From G963665495 sp963665495 (GTDB lineage Bacteria; Desulfobacterota; Desulfovibrionia; Desulfovibrionales; Desulfovibrionaceae): 64,000 nt of DNA. Both the position numbers and the translations under genes were made by a program. Below are positions 27,000 through 36,383 of the stretch, piece after piece. Each line of letters starts with the position of its first letter. Position 1 is the first letter of the stretch. The notes beneath the pieces are model-generated. The model saw only the letters and a program-made list of their open reading frames with translations. It had not been told where the DNA came from and searched no databases. The DNA lies in NCBI GenBank assembly GCA_963665495.1, contig OY762289.1, forward strand, positions 434,001 to 498,000, given 5' to 3'.

Positions 27000-27252
27000 A
27001 GGGCGGTAAGTCGTGCATGAGTTTTAGCCGGATTTGCCCACCGCCGGGCGGCACTTCCAGCATTGCGTTTTGGGACCTTGTCGCAACTCTTGGATGACAG
27101 CGAGACAAGGTTCCTATTTCCCCTTGGGCAGGGGAGTCCATAACTATCTCTTGAACGTGCTGATTGCAGGCCTTCGCTTAAAATGGCCCCAACAAGCGCG
27201 CTCAACAACGGCAACATCTATTCAATCCTGCCAAGATGCACCGAATTATCCA
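27000..27252. other. No convincing gene
   Basis: Short frames occur on both strands but none has a ribosome site or a recognisable product. The stretch separates the UspA operon from the convergent LarC-like gene. It may hold worn-down mobile DNA, but no transposase motif was found. Confidence 0.4.
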
Positions 27253-27765
27253 TTAGCCTTCCGTAAGTCTTGCTGTAACGTCTCCGATGGAGCTCTCGCG
27301 ACCACCCAATGCCACCAGCTCCACCAGGGCTTTGAGGCTTGGGAAGGTAATGAACGGGGTGGCCTGCTCAAGTATGTCCAATACCTCGCGGAGATCATCG
27401 GACTCTGCCTTGACGTGAGCAGCGAGATCTTGCTCACCGTCAAAGCACTTGACGCGTACAACAAGAGGTTTGGCCGGAGCTGCACCAGGGCACTCCACTT
27501 GGATGCTTTTCATATGATAAGGCACGCAGATATGATCATGCTTAATGATTTTAACACCCAATGTGCCAACTTCCGATATTAAATACCGGGTCAAATCACG
27601 GGTTCTCTCTTCCGGAGCATCAATAAAGAAGATGAACTCAGGACGGCCTTTTTTGGTTATAGCAGGCACCACATGTACGCTCTTGGCTCCTTGTTTCATC
27701 AAAGAATCAATGGCATGAGGCACCAACTCGCCCGATATGTCGTCAACATTGATCATCAACAACAT
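27253..27765 (-). CDS. Stand-alone LarC C-terminal-domain (DUF111) protein
   Basis: A 170-residue protein that matches the C-terminal half (LarC2) of LarC, the CTP-dependent enzyme that puts nickel into the pincer cofactor of lactate racemase. Points of likeness: INVDDISGELVPHAIDSLMK near the start, then VPAITKKGRPEF, and SEVGTLGVKI, all in the LarC order, and later MKSIQVE and VRVKCFDGE. The N-terminal LarC1 domain is missing, and no larA, larB or larE is in the window. The gene lies nine bases after an unassigned 591-residue gene and is surely in its operon. It may serve a different nickel enzyme, or have taken on another role in nucleotide or metal binding. Confidence 0.7.
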   Translation of the reverse strand: MLLMINVDDISGELVPHAIDSLMKQGAKSVHVVPAITKKGRPEFIFFIDAPEERTRDLTRYLISEVGTLGVKIIKHDHICVPYHMKSIQVECPGAAPAKPLVVRVKCFDGEQDLAAHVKAESDDLREVLDILEQATPFITFPSLKALVELVALGGRESSIGDVTARLTEG

Positions 27766-27774
27766 GTTATCGAC

Positions 27775-29550
27775 CTAGAGGTCCTTCAATATCCGAACCG
27801 CCAGAGCGCCTACCTCTTGCGCCTTCTCGGCTGCACCCGGAATAGCCATTGTGAGCGTAGCGCCCTTTGCAGCCTGTTTGCCCGCATCTTTGGGGCTCAG
27901 TACGCCCATGGCCGCAGCAATTGCTGCCGGAACGATTACATTCATGGGCGCGCATCCAATGTACATCAACTCCTGGATGGCAACCGCTGCGCAGGTGATC
28001 GCCATCGACAGTTCGGATTTTTTATTCAGTACGGCATCCGGCACCACTTTGTGACAAAGCCCCTCCAACACAAATTTTTCGCCGTTTATGGTCACTTCGG
28101 CATCCACATCGGAGTCAAAGCCCCAGAAAACGCCTGCGAAGGGATGACTCCGGCGCGCTCCACCTGCGATCTTGGAAAAAGAAACGGTGATCTCGGCACC
28201 AAGAAATGATGAGAGCACGGCGGAAGAATTTTTTTCCACCATCTCCTTGCGTTGCTGGTCCATCTCCCGGCAGATATCTTTCAGTTCCTTGCCTTCTTTC
28301 AATCCTTTGTAGGTCGCTTCAGCGCGATCAGAAATCATCTTGATCCGAATTCCCTCGGTGCCCTTGATCATGGCCTCGGTTACCATCCCGCGGCGTATCT
28401 GCTCGGCTTTGCGAGCGATAATATTATAGGCAATCGCCGAAGTTCCACCGTCGATATAGTGATTCAATTTTATGTCACGAATCATGTCGGCTGCGGTTTC
28501 CATATCGCCGCCGTCACTTATGAGGGCTTTCATGGCCACCACACCATCAGCAATGCAGTGAGCCAAAGGCGGATTCACCGGGCCCCCGCCAAATCCCGCA
28601 CCGATCATAGGGCCTTCCATGAATGCGGCCAACATCTCATTCAAGGTCATCATGCCGATAACCGTAGGGGCTCCAACATCTTTAAGAATCATTCCCAGAT
28701 CGCCCACCAGGGTGGCGGTGTCAAATTCCTGCATGGTCCCCTTGAGGTGCAGCTTCTCCGGCAGGCCGGCAGCCTCCATTGCACCTTTGCCAGCAAGGTA
28801 ACAGGTACCCTGGCTGAAAAACTCGCCTTCGACTTCGTCAATCATACCATCGGGATTCACGACTTCCAAAACAGCCGCAGCGGCCAACATGGCGCAGGCG
28901 ATGGGACTGGGAGAGATACCGGCGCCCCGGTAGGCCGCTTTCATACCTTCAACCGCAGCGCGTGTCCCGTTTTTGCACAAATCCACATAGGTGATGTCCT
29001 CACCCAAAACACTATGTCCATATACGGCACCGCCAGCCACAAAGGCGGGCACATCCGCACCGTCGACCCGACAAACCTCGCCTTTGCGCATGGCCTCGTA
29101 GAGAGCCTGCACAGCGGCAAAACCGGAGAGTTTTCCGGTAAGTTTGGAGGTGGGAATCGCAATCACGCCAGCACGCTCAGCCCCAGCCTTCATACGGGCC
29201 ATGGCACCAAGCTTGCGGTTGCCAGCTGGCACACCGGCGCGGGACGCGGTTCCAGCGATATTCAGCAAAACAGCTACGATCAGTGCGGCATTAGCAGGGG
29301 CTGCCCCAGCCTCCATGGCGGCCTTGACACCAGTCTCAACCACGTAGTCCAAAGCCAGGTTGGCCAAGTTGGAATCCTTGATTTTGATGCTTCGTCCATT
29401 AAGAATTTCATGTGTCACAGCGTTAGCCGCGCATAGCGCTGCCAGACAAAGCATGCCATGGCCTTTAGTCAGCGCTTCGATTCGGTCTGCTGTCATATTA
29501 TCCACATTGGAAGTAATCGCCATTATGCCAGCCAAAATTTCTTTTTTCAT
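27775..29550 (-). CDS. Unassigned 591-residue protein, partner of the LarC-like protein
   Basis: The start at 29550 (MKKEILAGIMAITSN) has GGAG ten bases upstream; the open frame goes on 13 codons further. The product is rich in Ala and Gly with many conserved-looking runs: AGAAPANAALIVAVLLNIAG, AGGAVYGHSVLGED, GAGISPSPIACAML, GAGFGGGPVNPPLAHC, GGTSAIAYN, GARRSHPFAGVFWG and ELMYIGCAPMNVIVPAAIAA. There is no signal peptide; hydrophobic stretches look like buried helices, not clear membrane spans. Cysteines in ALCAAN, IACAML, AHCIADG and IGCAPMN, and a His in AHC, could bind a metal. I cannot place it in a family. The operon with a LarC2-like protein suggests a metal- or cofactor-dependent enzyme. 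Base composition seems slightly lower in GC than its neighbours. Confidence 0.6.
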   Translation of the reverse strand: MKKEILAGIMAITSNVDNMTADRIEALTKGHGMLCLAALCAANAVTHEILNGRSIKIKDSNLANLALDYVVETGVKAAMEAGAAPANAALIVAVLLNIAGTASRAGVPAGNRKLGAMARMKAGAERAGVIAIPTSKLTGKLSGFAAVQALYEAMRKGEVCRVDGADVPAFVAGGAVYGHSVLGEDITYVDLCKNGTRAAVEGMKAAYRGAGISPSPIACAMLAAAAVLEVVNPDGMIDEVEGEFFSQGTCYLAGKGAMEAAGLPEKLHLKGTMQEFDTATLVGDLGMILKDVGAPTVIGMMTLNEMLAAFMEGPMIGAGFGGGPVNPPLAHCIADGVVAMKALISDGGDMETAADMIRDIKLNHYIDGGTSAIAYNIIARKAEQIRRGMVTEAMIKGTEGIRIKMISDRAEATYKGLKEGKELKDICREMDQQRKEMVEKNSSAVLSSFLGAEITVSFSKIAGGARRSHPFAGVFWGFDSDVDAEVTINGEKFVLEGLCHKVVPDAVLNKKSELSMAITCAAVAIQELMYIGCAPMNVIVPAAIAAAMGVLSPKDAGKQAAKGATLTMAIPGAAEKAQEVGALAVRILKDL

Positions 29551-30472
29551 ATCAATCGTCTCCAAGTTTATTCTAACAAGTTGAAACAATAAGACAAAAA
29601 AAGCATACCAAGCCAGGGCATAATTTTTGAGGCCACAGGCATCAGAGAGCCAAAGCTCCCTTGTCCTGCAACACTACGGGTCACGTAGAGAAAAGCGCAA
29701 CCCAGCTGGAGTTAACAAGTGTCAACTACGGGTGGCGAAAGACACCAATCAGATTTTCACCGGAATGATCAGGAAAGTCCGCCAAGCGGCCGGGCACTGC
29801 CTTGCACAGGCGATCAGCCGTTTTCAAGCGTCTTTTTGTGTGAATTCCGTTCGTGTGAAAAGGGATAGTGCGCGATACTTTGGCACATCAGTCCTGATTA
29901 GCATCCGGGCTACTCGCTCCAGCTGCAAGTGATATCCTCAGGAACACATATGGTTGAAGTATCGACTCCCTCCACTGACGGAGCAATTGGTTTTACCGTC
30001 CCCCGCGACTGCTCCTCTGAACGGTGGTGTTTATAATGATCGCAGGGGAGGAGGTTTGCTAAGGAAATATTTCCCTCATGTGTTGTCCCCGTCCCTTTGT
30101 GTCAGGGACCGGCCTCTTGGCAGAAATTCCAAAAAGATCGCATTCAGACATAATGAATAAGCATTTTTATATTACTTATGACACTTTCTCACCAGTTTGA
30201 AAAGCCTCAGGGTGCAAAAAAATCCAATTGTGGAATAAGCTATTCCATTGGGAATAAGATTTCCTACTATACTAGGAGCCAGGGCGTTAAGAATCATTGT
30301 CGACTTGTTCCTGTTAGGGGCACTATACAACAGTCGGTTATGAGAAAAGAGAAAGGTCTGACGTCCATGCAGCATTCCTGCATGCCGTGGGTACGCTGGC
30401 AACAGAGGAGTGCAGGCGGGCTGCTTGCGGCCCTGCGGCAGGGAAAAAGGCGATGGGAAAGGGATGTAGGAA
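29551..30472. other. Long region without a convincing gene
   Basis: About 920 bp. Several frames are open, but none has a good start and a product that looks like a protein. It must include the promoter of the 591-residue gene. Composition is more even than in the flanking genes. It could hold decayed mobile DNA or a non-coding RNA; no structure strong enough to name was seen. Confidence 0.45.
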
Positions 30473-30496
30473 GGAGGCGGCGTAAAGACCGCCTCC
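30473..30496 (-). terminator. Probable terminator of the pta-ackA operon
   Basis: GGAGGCGG pairs with CCGCCTCC across an 8-base loop, 15 bp past the ackA stop. A pyrimidine-rich but imperfect tail follows on the minus strand. Confidence 0.6.
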
Positions 30497-30510
30497 CGAA
30501 ATGCTGCTGC

Positions 30511-31719
30511 TTATTTGCTGGCCAGGAGTTCCACGCACTGGTTGGCGATTTCCAGCTCTTCGTTGGTCTTGATTTTGAAAATCTTGACCTGGCTGTCATC
30601 GGCGTGCAGGGGAACCACTTCGCCTTTGGCGTTGTTGTTCTTGGCGGGATCCATTTTGATGCCCATGTGGTCCAGATTGGCGCAAACGCCTTCCCGGACG
30701 ACCTTGTCGTTTTCGCCGATACCGGCGGTAAAGGCGATGGCGTCCAGGGGACCGAGATTGGCGTAGTACATGCCCACGTATTTGCGGATGGAGTGGATGA
30801 GCATTTCCAGGGCCAGCTTGGCGCGCTCGTCGCCCTTGTCAATGGCCGCGTGGATGTCGCGCAGGTCCATCATGCCGCACAGGCCTTTGAGTCCGGATTC
30901 CTTATGGATGAGATGTTCGAGCTCATCGAAGCTCAAGCCTTTCTGCTGTGCGATGTAGGGCAGGGCGCTGGGGTCGATGCTGCCCGTACGGGTGCCCATG
31001 ACCACGCCGGCCAGAGGGGTAAGGCCCATGGAAGTGTCCACGCATTTGCCGTTCTTGATGGCCGTGAGGCTGCTGCCGTTGCCCAGGTGCAGGGTGATGG
31101 CGGTGAGTTCGGACAGAGGCTTGTTCAATGCCTGGGCCAGTTGTTTGGCCACATAGCGGTGCGAAGTGCCGTGGAAGCCGTAACGGCGTACGTGGTACTT
31201 CTCGTAGTATTCGTAAGGCAGCGCGTACATGTAGGCCTTGGGCTCCATGGTCTGGTGGAAGGCCGTATCGAAAACCGTGATCTGGGGCACGCCCGGGAAA
31301 AGTTCCATGGCCACGAGGATACCGGCGATATGTCCGGGGTTGTGCAGCGGAGCCAGCGGGATGGCTTCCTTGAGGCCTTCGATGACATGGTCGTCCACGA
31401 ACATGGGAGCTTCGAAACGACCGCCGTGCACTATGCGGTGGCCGCATACGGCGATTTCCGACGTGTCGGCGATGACGCCCACTTCCGAATCGGTGAGCAG
31501 GGCGATGACCTGGCGCATGCCGGTGTCGTGGTCCGGCAGGGGTTCGGTTTTCTCGACCTTTTTCTCTTTGTCGGTGTCGGGCCAGGCTTTATGGCTCAGG
31601 GAGCCCATTTCTTCTCCAATACGCTCGACCAGACCCTGTGCCTGGACGGCTTCGGTATCCATGTCGATCAGCTGATACTTGATCGAGGAAGAACCGCAGT
31701 TAATGACAAGTACTTTCAT
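30511..31719 (-). CDS. ackA: Acetate kinase
   Basis: The ATG at 31719 (MKVLVINCGSSSIKYQL) is chosen because it starts the conserved N-terminal phosphate-binding motif and has AAGGA upstream; the open frame extends 19 codons further. The product is 402 residues, the family norm. Visible motifs include GHRIVHGG, VFDTAFHQTM, RRYGFHGTSHRY, HLGNGSS and FTAGIGEN. It makes ATP and acetate from acetyl phosphate and ADP, the substrate-level step when lactate or pyruvate is oxidised in sulfate reducers. Its start lies inside the end of pta (20-base overlap), so the two are co-translated. Confidence 0.95.
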   Translation of the reverse strand: MKVLVINCGSSSIKYQLIDMDTEAVQAQGLVERIGEEMGSLSHKAWPDTDKEKKVEKTEPLPDHDTGMRQVIALLTDSEVGVIADTSEIAVCGHRIVHGGRFEAPMFVDDHVIEGLKEAIPLAPLHNPGHIAGILVAMELFPGVPQITVFDTAFHQTMEPKAYMYALPYEYYEKYHVRRYGFHGTSHRYVAKQLAQALNKPLSELTAITLHLGNGSSLTAIKNGKCVDTSMGLTPLAGVVMGTRTGSIDPSALPYIAQQKGLSFDELEHLIHKESGLKGLCGMMDLRDIHAAIDKGDERAKLALEMLIHSIRKYVGMYYANLGPLDAIAFTAGIGENDKVVREGVCANLDHMGIKMDPAKNNNAKGEVVPLHADDSQVKIFKIKTNEELEIANQCVELLASK

Positions 31720-33823
31720 AAGCAATATTCCTTGTTTCTTGAGCTTGAATTGCGGCGATAGCCACTGTGTTGACAATATCCGGGATGCTGCAACCGCGAG
31801 AGAGGTCGAGAACCGGTTTTTTCAAACCCTGCAATACGGGGCCGATGGCCACGGCGTCGGCGGCCCGCTGCACAGCTTTATACGCGATGTTGCCCGTGTT
31901 CAGGTCAGGCACGATGAACACGGTGGCGTGTCCGGCGACCTGGCTGTCGGGCAGTTTGGTTTTGGCCACCTCGGGCGAGATGGCGGCGTCGTACTGAATG
32001 GGACCTTCGATGGGAAGATCCGGAGCCAGCTCTTTGGCAATTTTTGTGGCTTCGCGGACTTTGTCCACGTCCGCGCCTTTGCCTGACCCCCCTGTGGAGT
32101 AGGAGAGCAGGGCCACGCGCGGCTCCACGCCGAACAGCCTGGCTGTCTTGGCCGAAGAGACGGCGATTTCCGCCAGCTGCTGCGCATTGGGGTCCGGGTT
32201 CACGGCACAGTCGCCGTAGACCAGGACACGGTCTTTGAGGCACATGAAAAAGACCGAGGACACGATGGAGCAGCCCGAGCGGGTCTTGATGATTTCCAGA
32301 GCGGGACGGATGGTCTGGGCCGTTGTGGTGATGGAGCCGGAGACCATGGCGTCGGCGAACTGTTTGTAGACCATCATGGTGGCGAAATAAGTGTTGTCGA
32401 GCATCTGGTCGTAGGCCATGTCCATGGTGATGCCCTTGTGCTTGCGCAGATCGAAATAGGTCTGGGCGAATTCATCGCGCCAGGATGAGGCCTTGGGGTC
32501 GATGATCTGTACGTCCCGCATTTGCAGTCCCAGCTGGGCCAGGCGGCCGGAAACGGTTTTGGTGTCGCCCAGCAGCGTGACGTTGCAGATGCCCCGTTTG
32601 AGCAGAACGTCCGCGGCCTGCAGAATGCGGTCGCTGGAGCCTTCGGGTAGCACCACATGCTGCTTGTCGGCCTGGGCGCGTTCGATGAGGCTGAATTCGA
32701 ACATCTTGGGCGTGAGCTTGTTGGTTTTGACCTCCACAAGCCTTTCGCGCAGTTCCGGCGTATTCACATTACTTTCGAAATGCTTCAGGGCGATGGAAAT
32801 TTTGGAAAGGTTGTCCGGCGAGATTCTACCATACAGATTGTTGAGCTTGTGGGCGGCTTTGTAGGTGTGGTCTTCCACCAGCAGCACGGCCACCGGAACC
32901 TCGCGCCAGCCTTCGATGAGTTGGGCCAGCCTCTCGCTGGGTTTGATGCCCCCCGTGAGCACGATGCCGGAAATGTCCGGATAGGTGGTGGAGATACGCG
33001 AAACCAGGCAGCTGAGGATAATGTCCGTACGGTCGCCGGGAACCAGCACCAGGCTGCCTTGCTGGATATAGCCCATGAAGTTGGAGGCTTGCATGGCGGC
33101 AACGAGATAATCGTCGGCCAGGGCGTTGAGGCGGTCCTTGCCGTACAGGACGCTGGCGCCCAGCCAGTCCTTGACTTCCTCGATGGAAGGGCGGCTCAGA
33201 CAGCGTTCGTCCGGAATCTTGTAAAGCAGCATGTCCGGATTTTTGGTCTTCAGGGTAATTTCCGGCAGCTCGCCCGTATCTTCGTCCAGGGCCACGCGGT
33301 TGAGCACGAGGGCGAACAGGTGCAGGCTCCGCTCTTCGCTGGTTTCCAGCACCAGCTGGGCGTCCGCCGCCAGTTCTTCGGGAGTTTTATCATGGCCGCT
33401 GACCACAAACAGCGTTGGTGCGCCGATGTTTTCGGCAATGGTGGCGTTCAGGTCGGCTTCAAAAGCCTGGTCGGAAGAGGAAAAGTCCGTACCTTCCACC
33501 AGCACGAAATCATGCTGTTTTTCCAGGTCTTTGTATTTTTCCAGGATGGCTTCCATCAAGTAGTCGTTTTTGCCCTGGTTGGTCAGCTCGCGGGCCTGGG
33601 ACAGCGTAAAAGCGTAGGATTGTTCGTAACTCTGCTTGAGATTGAAGTGGCTGCGGATCAGGTTGATGTCGTTGTCCGGCAGTTCCGGGTGTGTTCCCGC
33701 GATGATCGGCCTGAAAAAAGCGACCTTGGGAATATCCTTGAGCAGCAGCTGCATCAGGCCCAGAACAATGGCTGATTTGCCGCTGTAGCGTTCGGAAGAA
33801 GTAACGAACAAATTTGTGGACAT
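31700..33823 (-). CDS. pta: Phosphate acetyltransferase, long form
   Basis: The 707-residue product has the three parts of long Pta enzymes: an N-terminal P-loop/BioD-like domain (TSSERYSGKSAIVLGLMQLL), a DRTGG domain (about 215-330) and the C-terminal PTA_PTB catalytic domain (from about 380) with VLPEGSSDRILQAAD, MVSGSITTTAQTIRPALEII and NTGNIAYKAVQR. It converts acetyl-CoA and phosphate to acetyl phosphate. GAGGGA lies before the start. The N-terminal domain is usually regulatory. It forms an operon with ackA. Confidence 0.95.
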   Translation of the reverse strand: MSTNLFVTSSERYSGKSAIVLGLMQLLLKDIPKVAFFRPIIAGTHPELPDNDINLIRSHFNLKQSYEQSYAFTLSQARELTNQGKNDYLMEAILEKYKDLEKQHDFVLVEGTDFSSSDQAFEADLNATIAENIGAPTLFVVSGHDKTPEELAADAQLVLETSEERSLHLFALVLNRVALDEDTGELPEITLKTKNPDMLLYKIPDERCLSRPSIEEVKDWLGASVLYGKDRLNALADDYLVAAMQASNFMGYIQQGSLVLVPGDRTDIILSCLVSRISTTYPDISGIVLTGGIKPSERLAQLIEGWREVPVAVLLVEDHTYKAAHKLNNLYGRISPDNLSKISIALKHFESNVNTPELRERLVEVKTNKLTPKMFEFSLIERAQADKQHVVLPEGSSDRILQAADVLLKRGICNVTLLGDTKTVSGRLAQLGLQMRDVQIIDPKASSWRDEFAQTYFDLRKHKGITMDMAYDQMLDNTYFATMMVYKQFADAMVSGSITTTAQTIRPALEIIKTRSGCSIVSSVFFMCLKDRVLVYGDCAVNPDPNAQQLAEIAVSSAKTARLFGVEPRVALLSYSTGGSGKGADVDKVREATKIAKELAPDLPIEGPIQYDAAISPEVAKTKLPDSQVAGHATVFIVPDLNTGNIAYKAVQRAADAVAIGPVLQGLKKPVLDLSRGCSIPDIVNTVAIAAIQAQETRNIAYESTCH

Positions 33824-33845
33824 GGTATTTCCCTCTTAAACATGT

Positions 33846-33877
33846 CGGGCGAAGACACTTCTGAAAGTCTTCGCCCG
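33846..33877 (-). terminator. Hairpin downstream of glgP
   Basis: An 11-bp perfect stem (CGGGCGAAGAC/GTCTTCGCCCG) with a 10-base loop, 35 bp past the glgP stop. The T run is short, so the terminator call is tentative. It also sits just ahead of the pta start. Confidence 0.55.
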
Positions 33878-33911
33878 GCATGGCGTACGGTAGATAGTTA
33901 CCGGAATCTGT

Positions 33912-36383
33912 TTATGTCGATTTCACGTCCCATATATCGCGTACGTATTCCATTACGGCGCGATCGCTTGAGAATTTGCCCATCCGGGCCGTATTCAGAA
34001 TGGAACGTCTGGTCCATTCCTCCTGTTCCAGATAAAGCTTGGAAACTTGAGACTGGCAATCCACATAGGAGCGGTAGTCGGCTGTCAGCAGGAACCAGTC
34101 TCCGTGGTCAAGCAAGGGGGTAACCACCGGGACGAAAATACCTGGTTCGTTGGGGCAGAACAGATCGCTCATGAGCATGTTCAGGACCTGTTTCAGTTCC
34201 GGGTCGCTTTCATAAGCGGCGCGAGGATTATACCCGTCGCGGCGTTTTTGTGCAACTTCGTCCGCTTTGAGTCCGAAAATAAAAATATTTTCCGGGCCCA
34301 CTTCTTCCATTATTTCCACGTTGGCGCCGTCGAGGGTCCCGATGGTCAGAGCCCCGTTAAGCGCGAATTTCATGTTGCCCGTACCGGATGCCTCCATGCC
34401 GGCCGTGGAGATCTGTTCGGAAAGGTCCGCGGCGGCGATGAGTTTTTCATTGAGGGAAACACAGTAGTTGGGCAGAAAGTACACTTTGAGCTTGTCTCCC
34501 ACCTCCGGATCGTTATTCACCACGTCGGCCACGGAATTGATGCATTTGATGGTCTGCTTGGCCATCCAGTAGCCGGGCGCTGCTTTGCCGCCGAACAGCA
34601 CCGTACGCGGTACGTGCACGCCGTCGGGGTCGGCCTTGATGCGTTTGTACATGGTGATGACGTGCAGCAGGTTGAGCAGCTGGCGTTTGTATTCGTGAAT
34701 CCGCTTGACCTGAATGTCGAACATGCTTTCCGGGTTGACGATTGGTCCGCCCTGTTCGGCGATGTAGGCGGCCAGCTTTTGCTTGTTGTGGCGCCGGATG
34801 TTTTTCCACTCGTTCCGGAATTCGGCTTTTTCGGCAAAAGGCTCGAGCTTTCTGAGCTGATCCAGATCCGTGATCCAGTCCTTGCCGATATGGTCGCAGA
34901 TCAGCTCGGTCAGGCGCGGGTTGGCCTGGCGCAGAAAACGGCGCGGAGTGACGCCGTTGGTTTTGTTGTTGAATTTCTCCGGGTACATCTCGTAGAAATC
35001 CTGGAAGATGCTCTGCTTGATGATCTCCGAGTGCAGGGCGGCCACGCCGTTGACCGAGCGGCTGGCCACAATGGCCAGATGCGACATGCGTACGTAGCGT
35101 GTGGGGCCTTCCTCGATGATGGACATCCGGCTGAGCCGATCCATGTCGCCGGGGAAGCGGGCGGCCACGTCTTCCAGGAAACGGCGGTTGATTTCGTAGA
35201 TGATCAGCAGGTGACGGGGCAGCAGAACTTCAAAATAGCGTACGGGCCATTTTTCCAGCGCCTCGGGCAGGACGGTGTGGTTGGTGTAGGCAAAGGTCTT
35301 GCGGCAGACGTCCCAGGCCGTATCCCAATCGATGAGTTCCTTGTCCAGCATCAGGCGCATCAGTTCGGGAATGGCGATGGCCGGATGGGTTTCGTTGAGC
35401 TGGATAACGGCTTCTTCCGGAATATTGGTGATGGGCCGGTCCACCTTGCGGTGGCGGCGCATGATGTCCTGCAGGGTGGCGGAGACCAGGAAATACTGCT
35501 GCTTGAAGCGCAGCTGCTTACCTTCGTCGGACTCGTCGTTGGGGTAAAGCACCATGGAAATGTTCACGTCGTGGATGATGTCCTGCATGGCCCGGACATA
35601 GTCGCCGTGGTTGAAGTAATCCAGGTTGAATCCTTCGTCCGAGTGGGCTTCCCAGAGACGCATGTTGATGACGTAGTCGTTTTTGAAGCCCGGAATCATG
35701 ATATCGCAGGCCATGGCCATCACGTCGTTGGTGTGCTCCCAGGAATAGCGCTGGCGGCCGGTCACGTCGGTCCATTCATGGACATCGCCGCCGAAATGCA
35801 CGCGGTAGAGATAATCCGGGCGCTGGTATTCCCAGATGTTGCCGAATTTGAGCCAGTTGTCCGCTTTTTCCACCTGGTAGCCGTCTTTGATGAGCTGATG
35901 GAAAATACCGAACGCGTAGCGGATGCCGTAGCCGTAACCGGGAATCTTCTGTGAGGCCATGGAGTCCAGGTAGCAGGAAGCCAGACGTCCGAGGCCGCCG
36001 TTGCCCAGGCCCGGTTCCGGTTCGATTTCCGTAATTTCTTCCAGTTCCAGGCCGAATTCATTCAGGGCCGTGCGCGCGTCTTCTTCCAGCCCCAGATTGA
36101 TGAGGTTGTTGTGCAGAAAAGGTCCCGGCAGAAATTCAAGCGAGAGATAGTAAACCCGTTTGCGGCGTTTGGAATAATAACTTTGCTGCGTCTGAATCCA
36201 GCGTTCGATCAGGCGATCGCGGATGGCGTAGGAGAGCCCGCGAAATATATTTGCTCTGCTGGCTCTTTCGCTGTCGCATCCGGTATTGGAGACAATGTGA
36301 CGCATAATGGCGTCAATGAGACTTTCCGCCTCGAGATTTTTGTTTCTGCTCGGATGTTTTCCGGTTTCTTGGGTCTGTGGCAT
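33912..36383 (-). CDS. glgP: Glycogen (alpha-glucan) phosphorylase
   Basis: The ATG at 36383 has a near-perfect AGGAGG and gives 823 residues, normal for GlgP; the frame runs 30 codons further upstream. Motifs: EPGLGNGGLGRLASCYLDSM near residues 110-130, VIQLNETHPAIAIPELMRLM, and the pyridoxal phosphate site EASGTGNMKFALNGALTIGT with its lysine. It releases glucose 1-phosphate from stored glycogen. No other glycogen gene is near. It lies upstream of pta-ackA in the same direction but is separated by a hairpin. Confidence 0.95.
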   Translation of the reverse strand: MPQTQETGKHPSRNKNLEAESLIDAIMRHIVSNTGCDSERASRANIFRGLSYAIRDRLIERWIQTQQSYYSKRRKRVYYLSLEFLPGPFLHNNLINLGLEEDARTALNEFGLELEEITEIEPEPGLGNGGLGRLASCYLDSMASQKIPGYGYGIRYAFGIFHQLIKDGYQVEKADNWLKFGNIWEYQRPDYLYRVHFGGDVHEWTDVTGRQRYSWEHTNDVMAMACDIMIPGFKNDYVINMRLWEAHSDEGFNLDYFNHGDYVRAMQDIIHDVNISMVLYPNDESDEGKQLRFKQQYFLVSATLQDIMRRHRKVDRPITNIPEEAVIQLNETHPAIAIPELMRLMLDKELIDWDTAWDVCRKTFAYTNHTVLPEALEKWPVRYFEVLLPRHLLIIYEINRRFLEDVAARFPGDMDRLSRMSIIEEGPTRYVRMSHLAIVASRSVNGVAALHSEIIKQSIFQDFYEMYPEKFNNKTNGVTPRRFLRQANPRLTELICDHIGKDWITDLDQLRKLEPFAEKAEFRNEWKNIRRHNKQKLAAYIAEQGGPIVNPESMFDIQVKRIHEYKRQLLNLLHVITMYKRIKADPDGVHVPRTVLFGGKAAPGYWMAKQTIKCINSVADVVNNDPEVGDKLKVYFLPNYCVSLNEKLIAAADLSEQISTAGMEASGTGNMKFALNGALTIGTLDGANVEIMEEVGPENIFIFGLKADEVAQKRRDGYNPRAAYESDPELKQVLNMLMSDLFCPNEPGIFVPVVTPLLDHGDWFLLTADYRSYVDCQSQVSKLYLEQEEWTRRSILNTARMGKFSSDRAVMEYVRDIWDVKST

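Noticed and set aside
27034..27582. 182-residue plus-strand frame
   Set aside because: Antisense to most of the LarC-like gene, which has family motifs.
29882..29902. Possible sigma-54 promoter (TGGCAC...)
   Set aside because: The -12 element is absent at the required spacing.
29627..29932. 101-residue plus-strand frame in the gene-free gap
   Set aside because: No start signal and no recognisable product; considered as a transposase remnant but no DDE or HTH motif could be seen.
30178..31761. 527-residue open frame on the plus strand
   Set aside because: Antisense to ackA, which is certain; the product is rich in His, Gln and Gly as in reverse translations of GC-rich genes.
34047..35954. 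635-residue open frame on the plus strand
   Set aside because: Antisense to glgP, with no domain or start signal.
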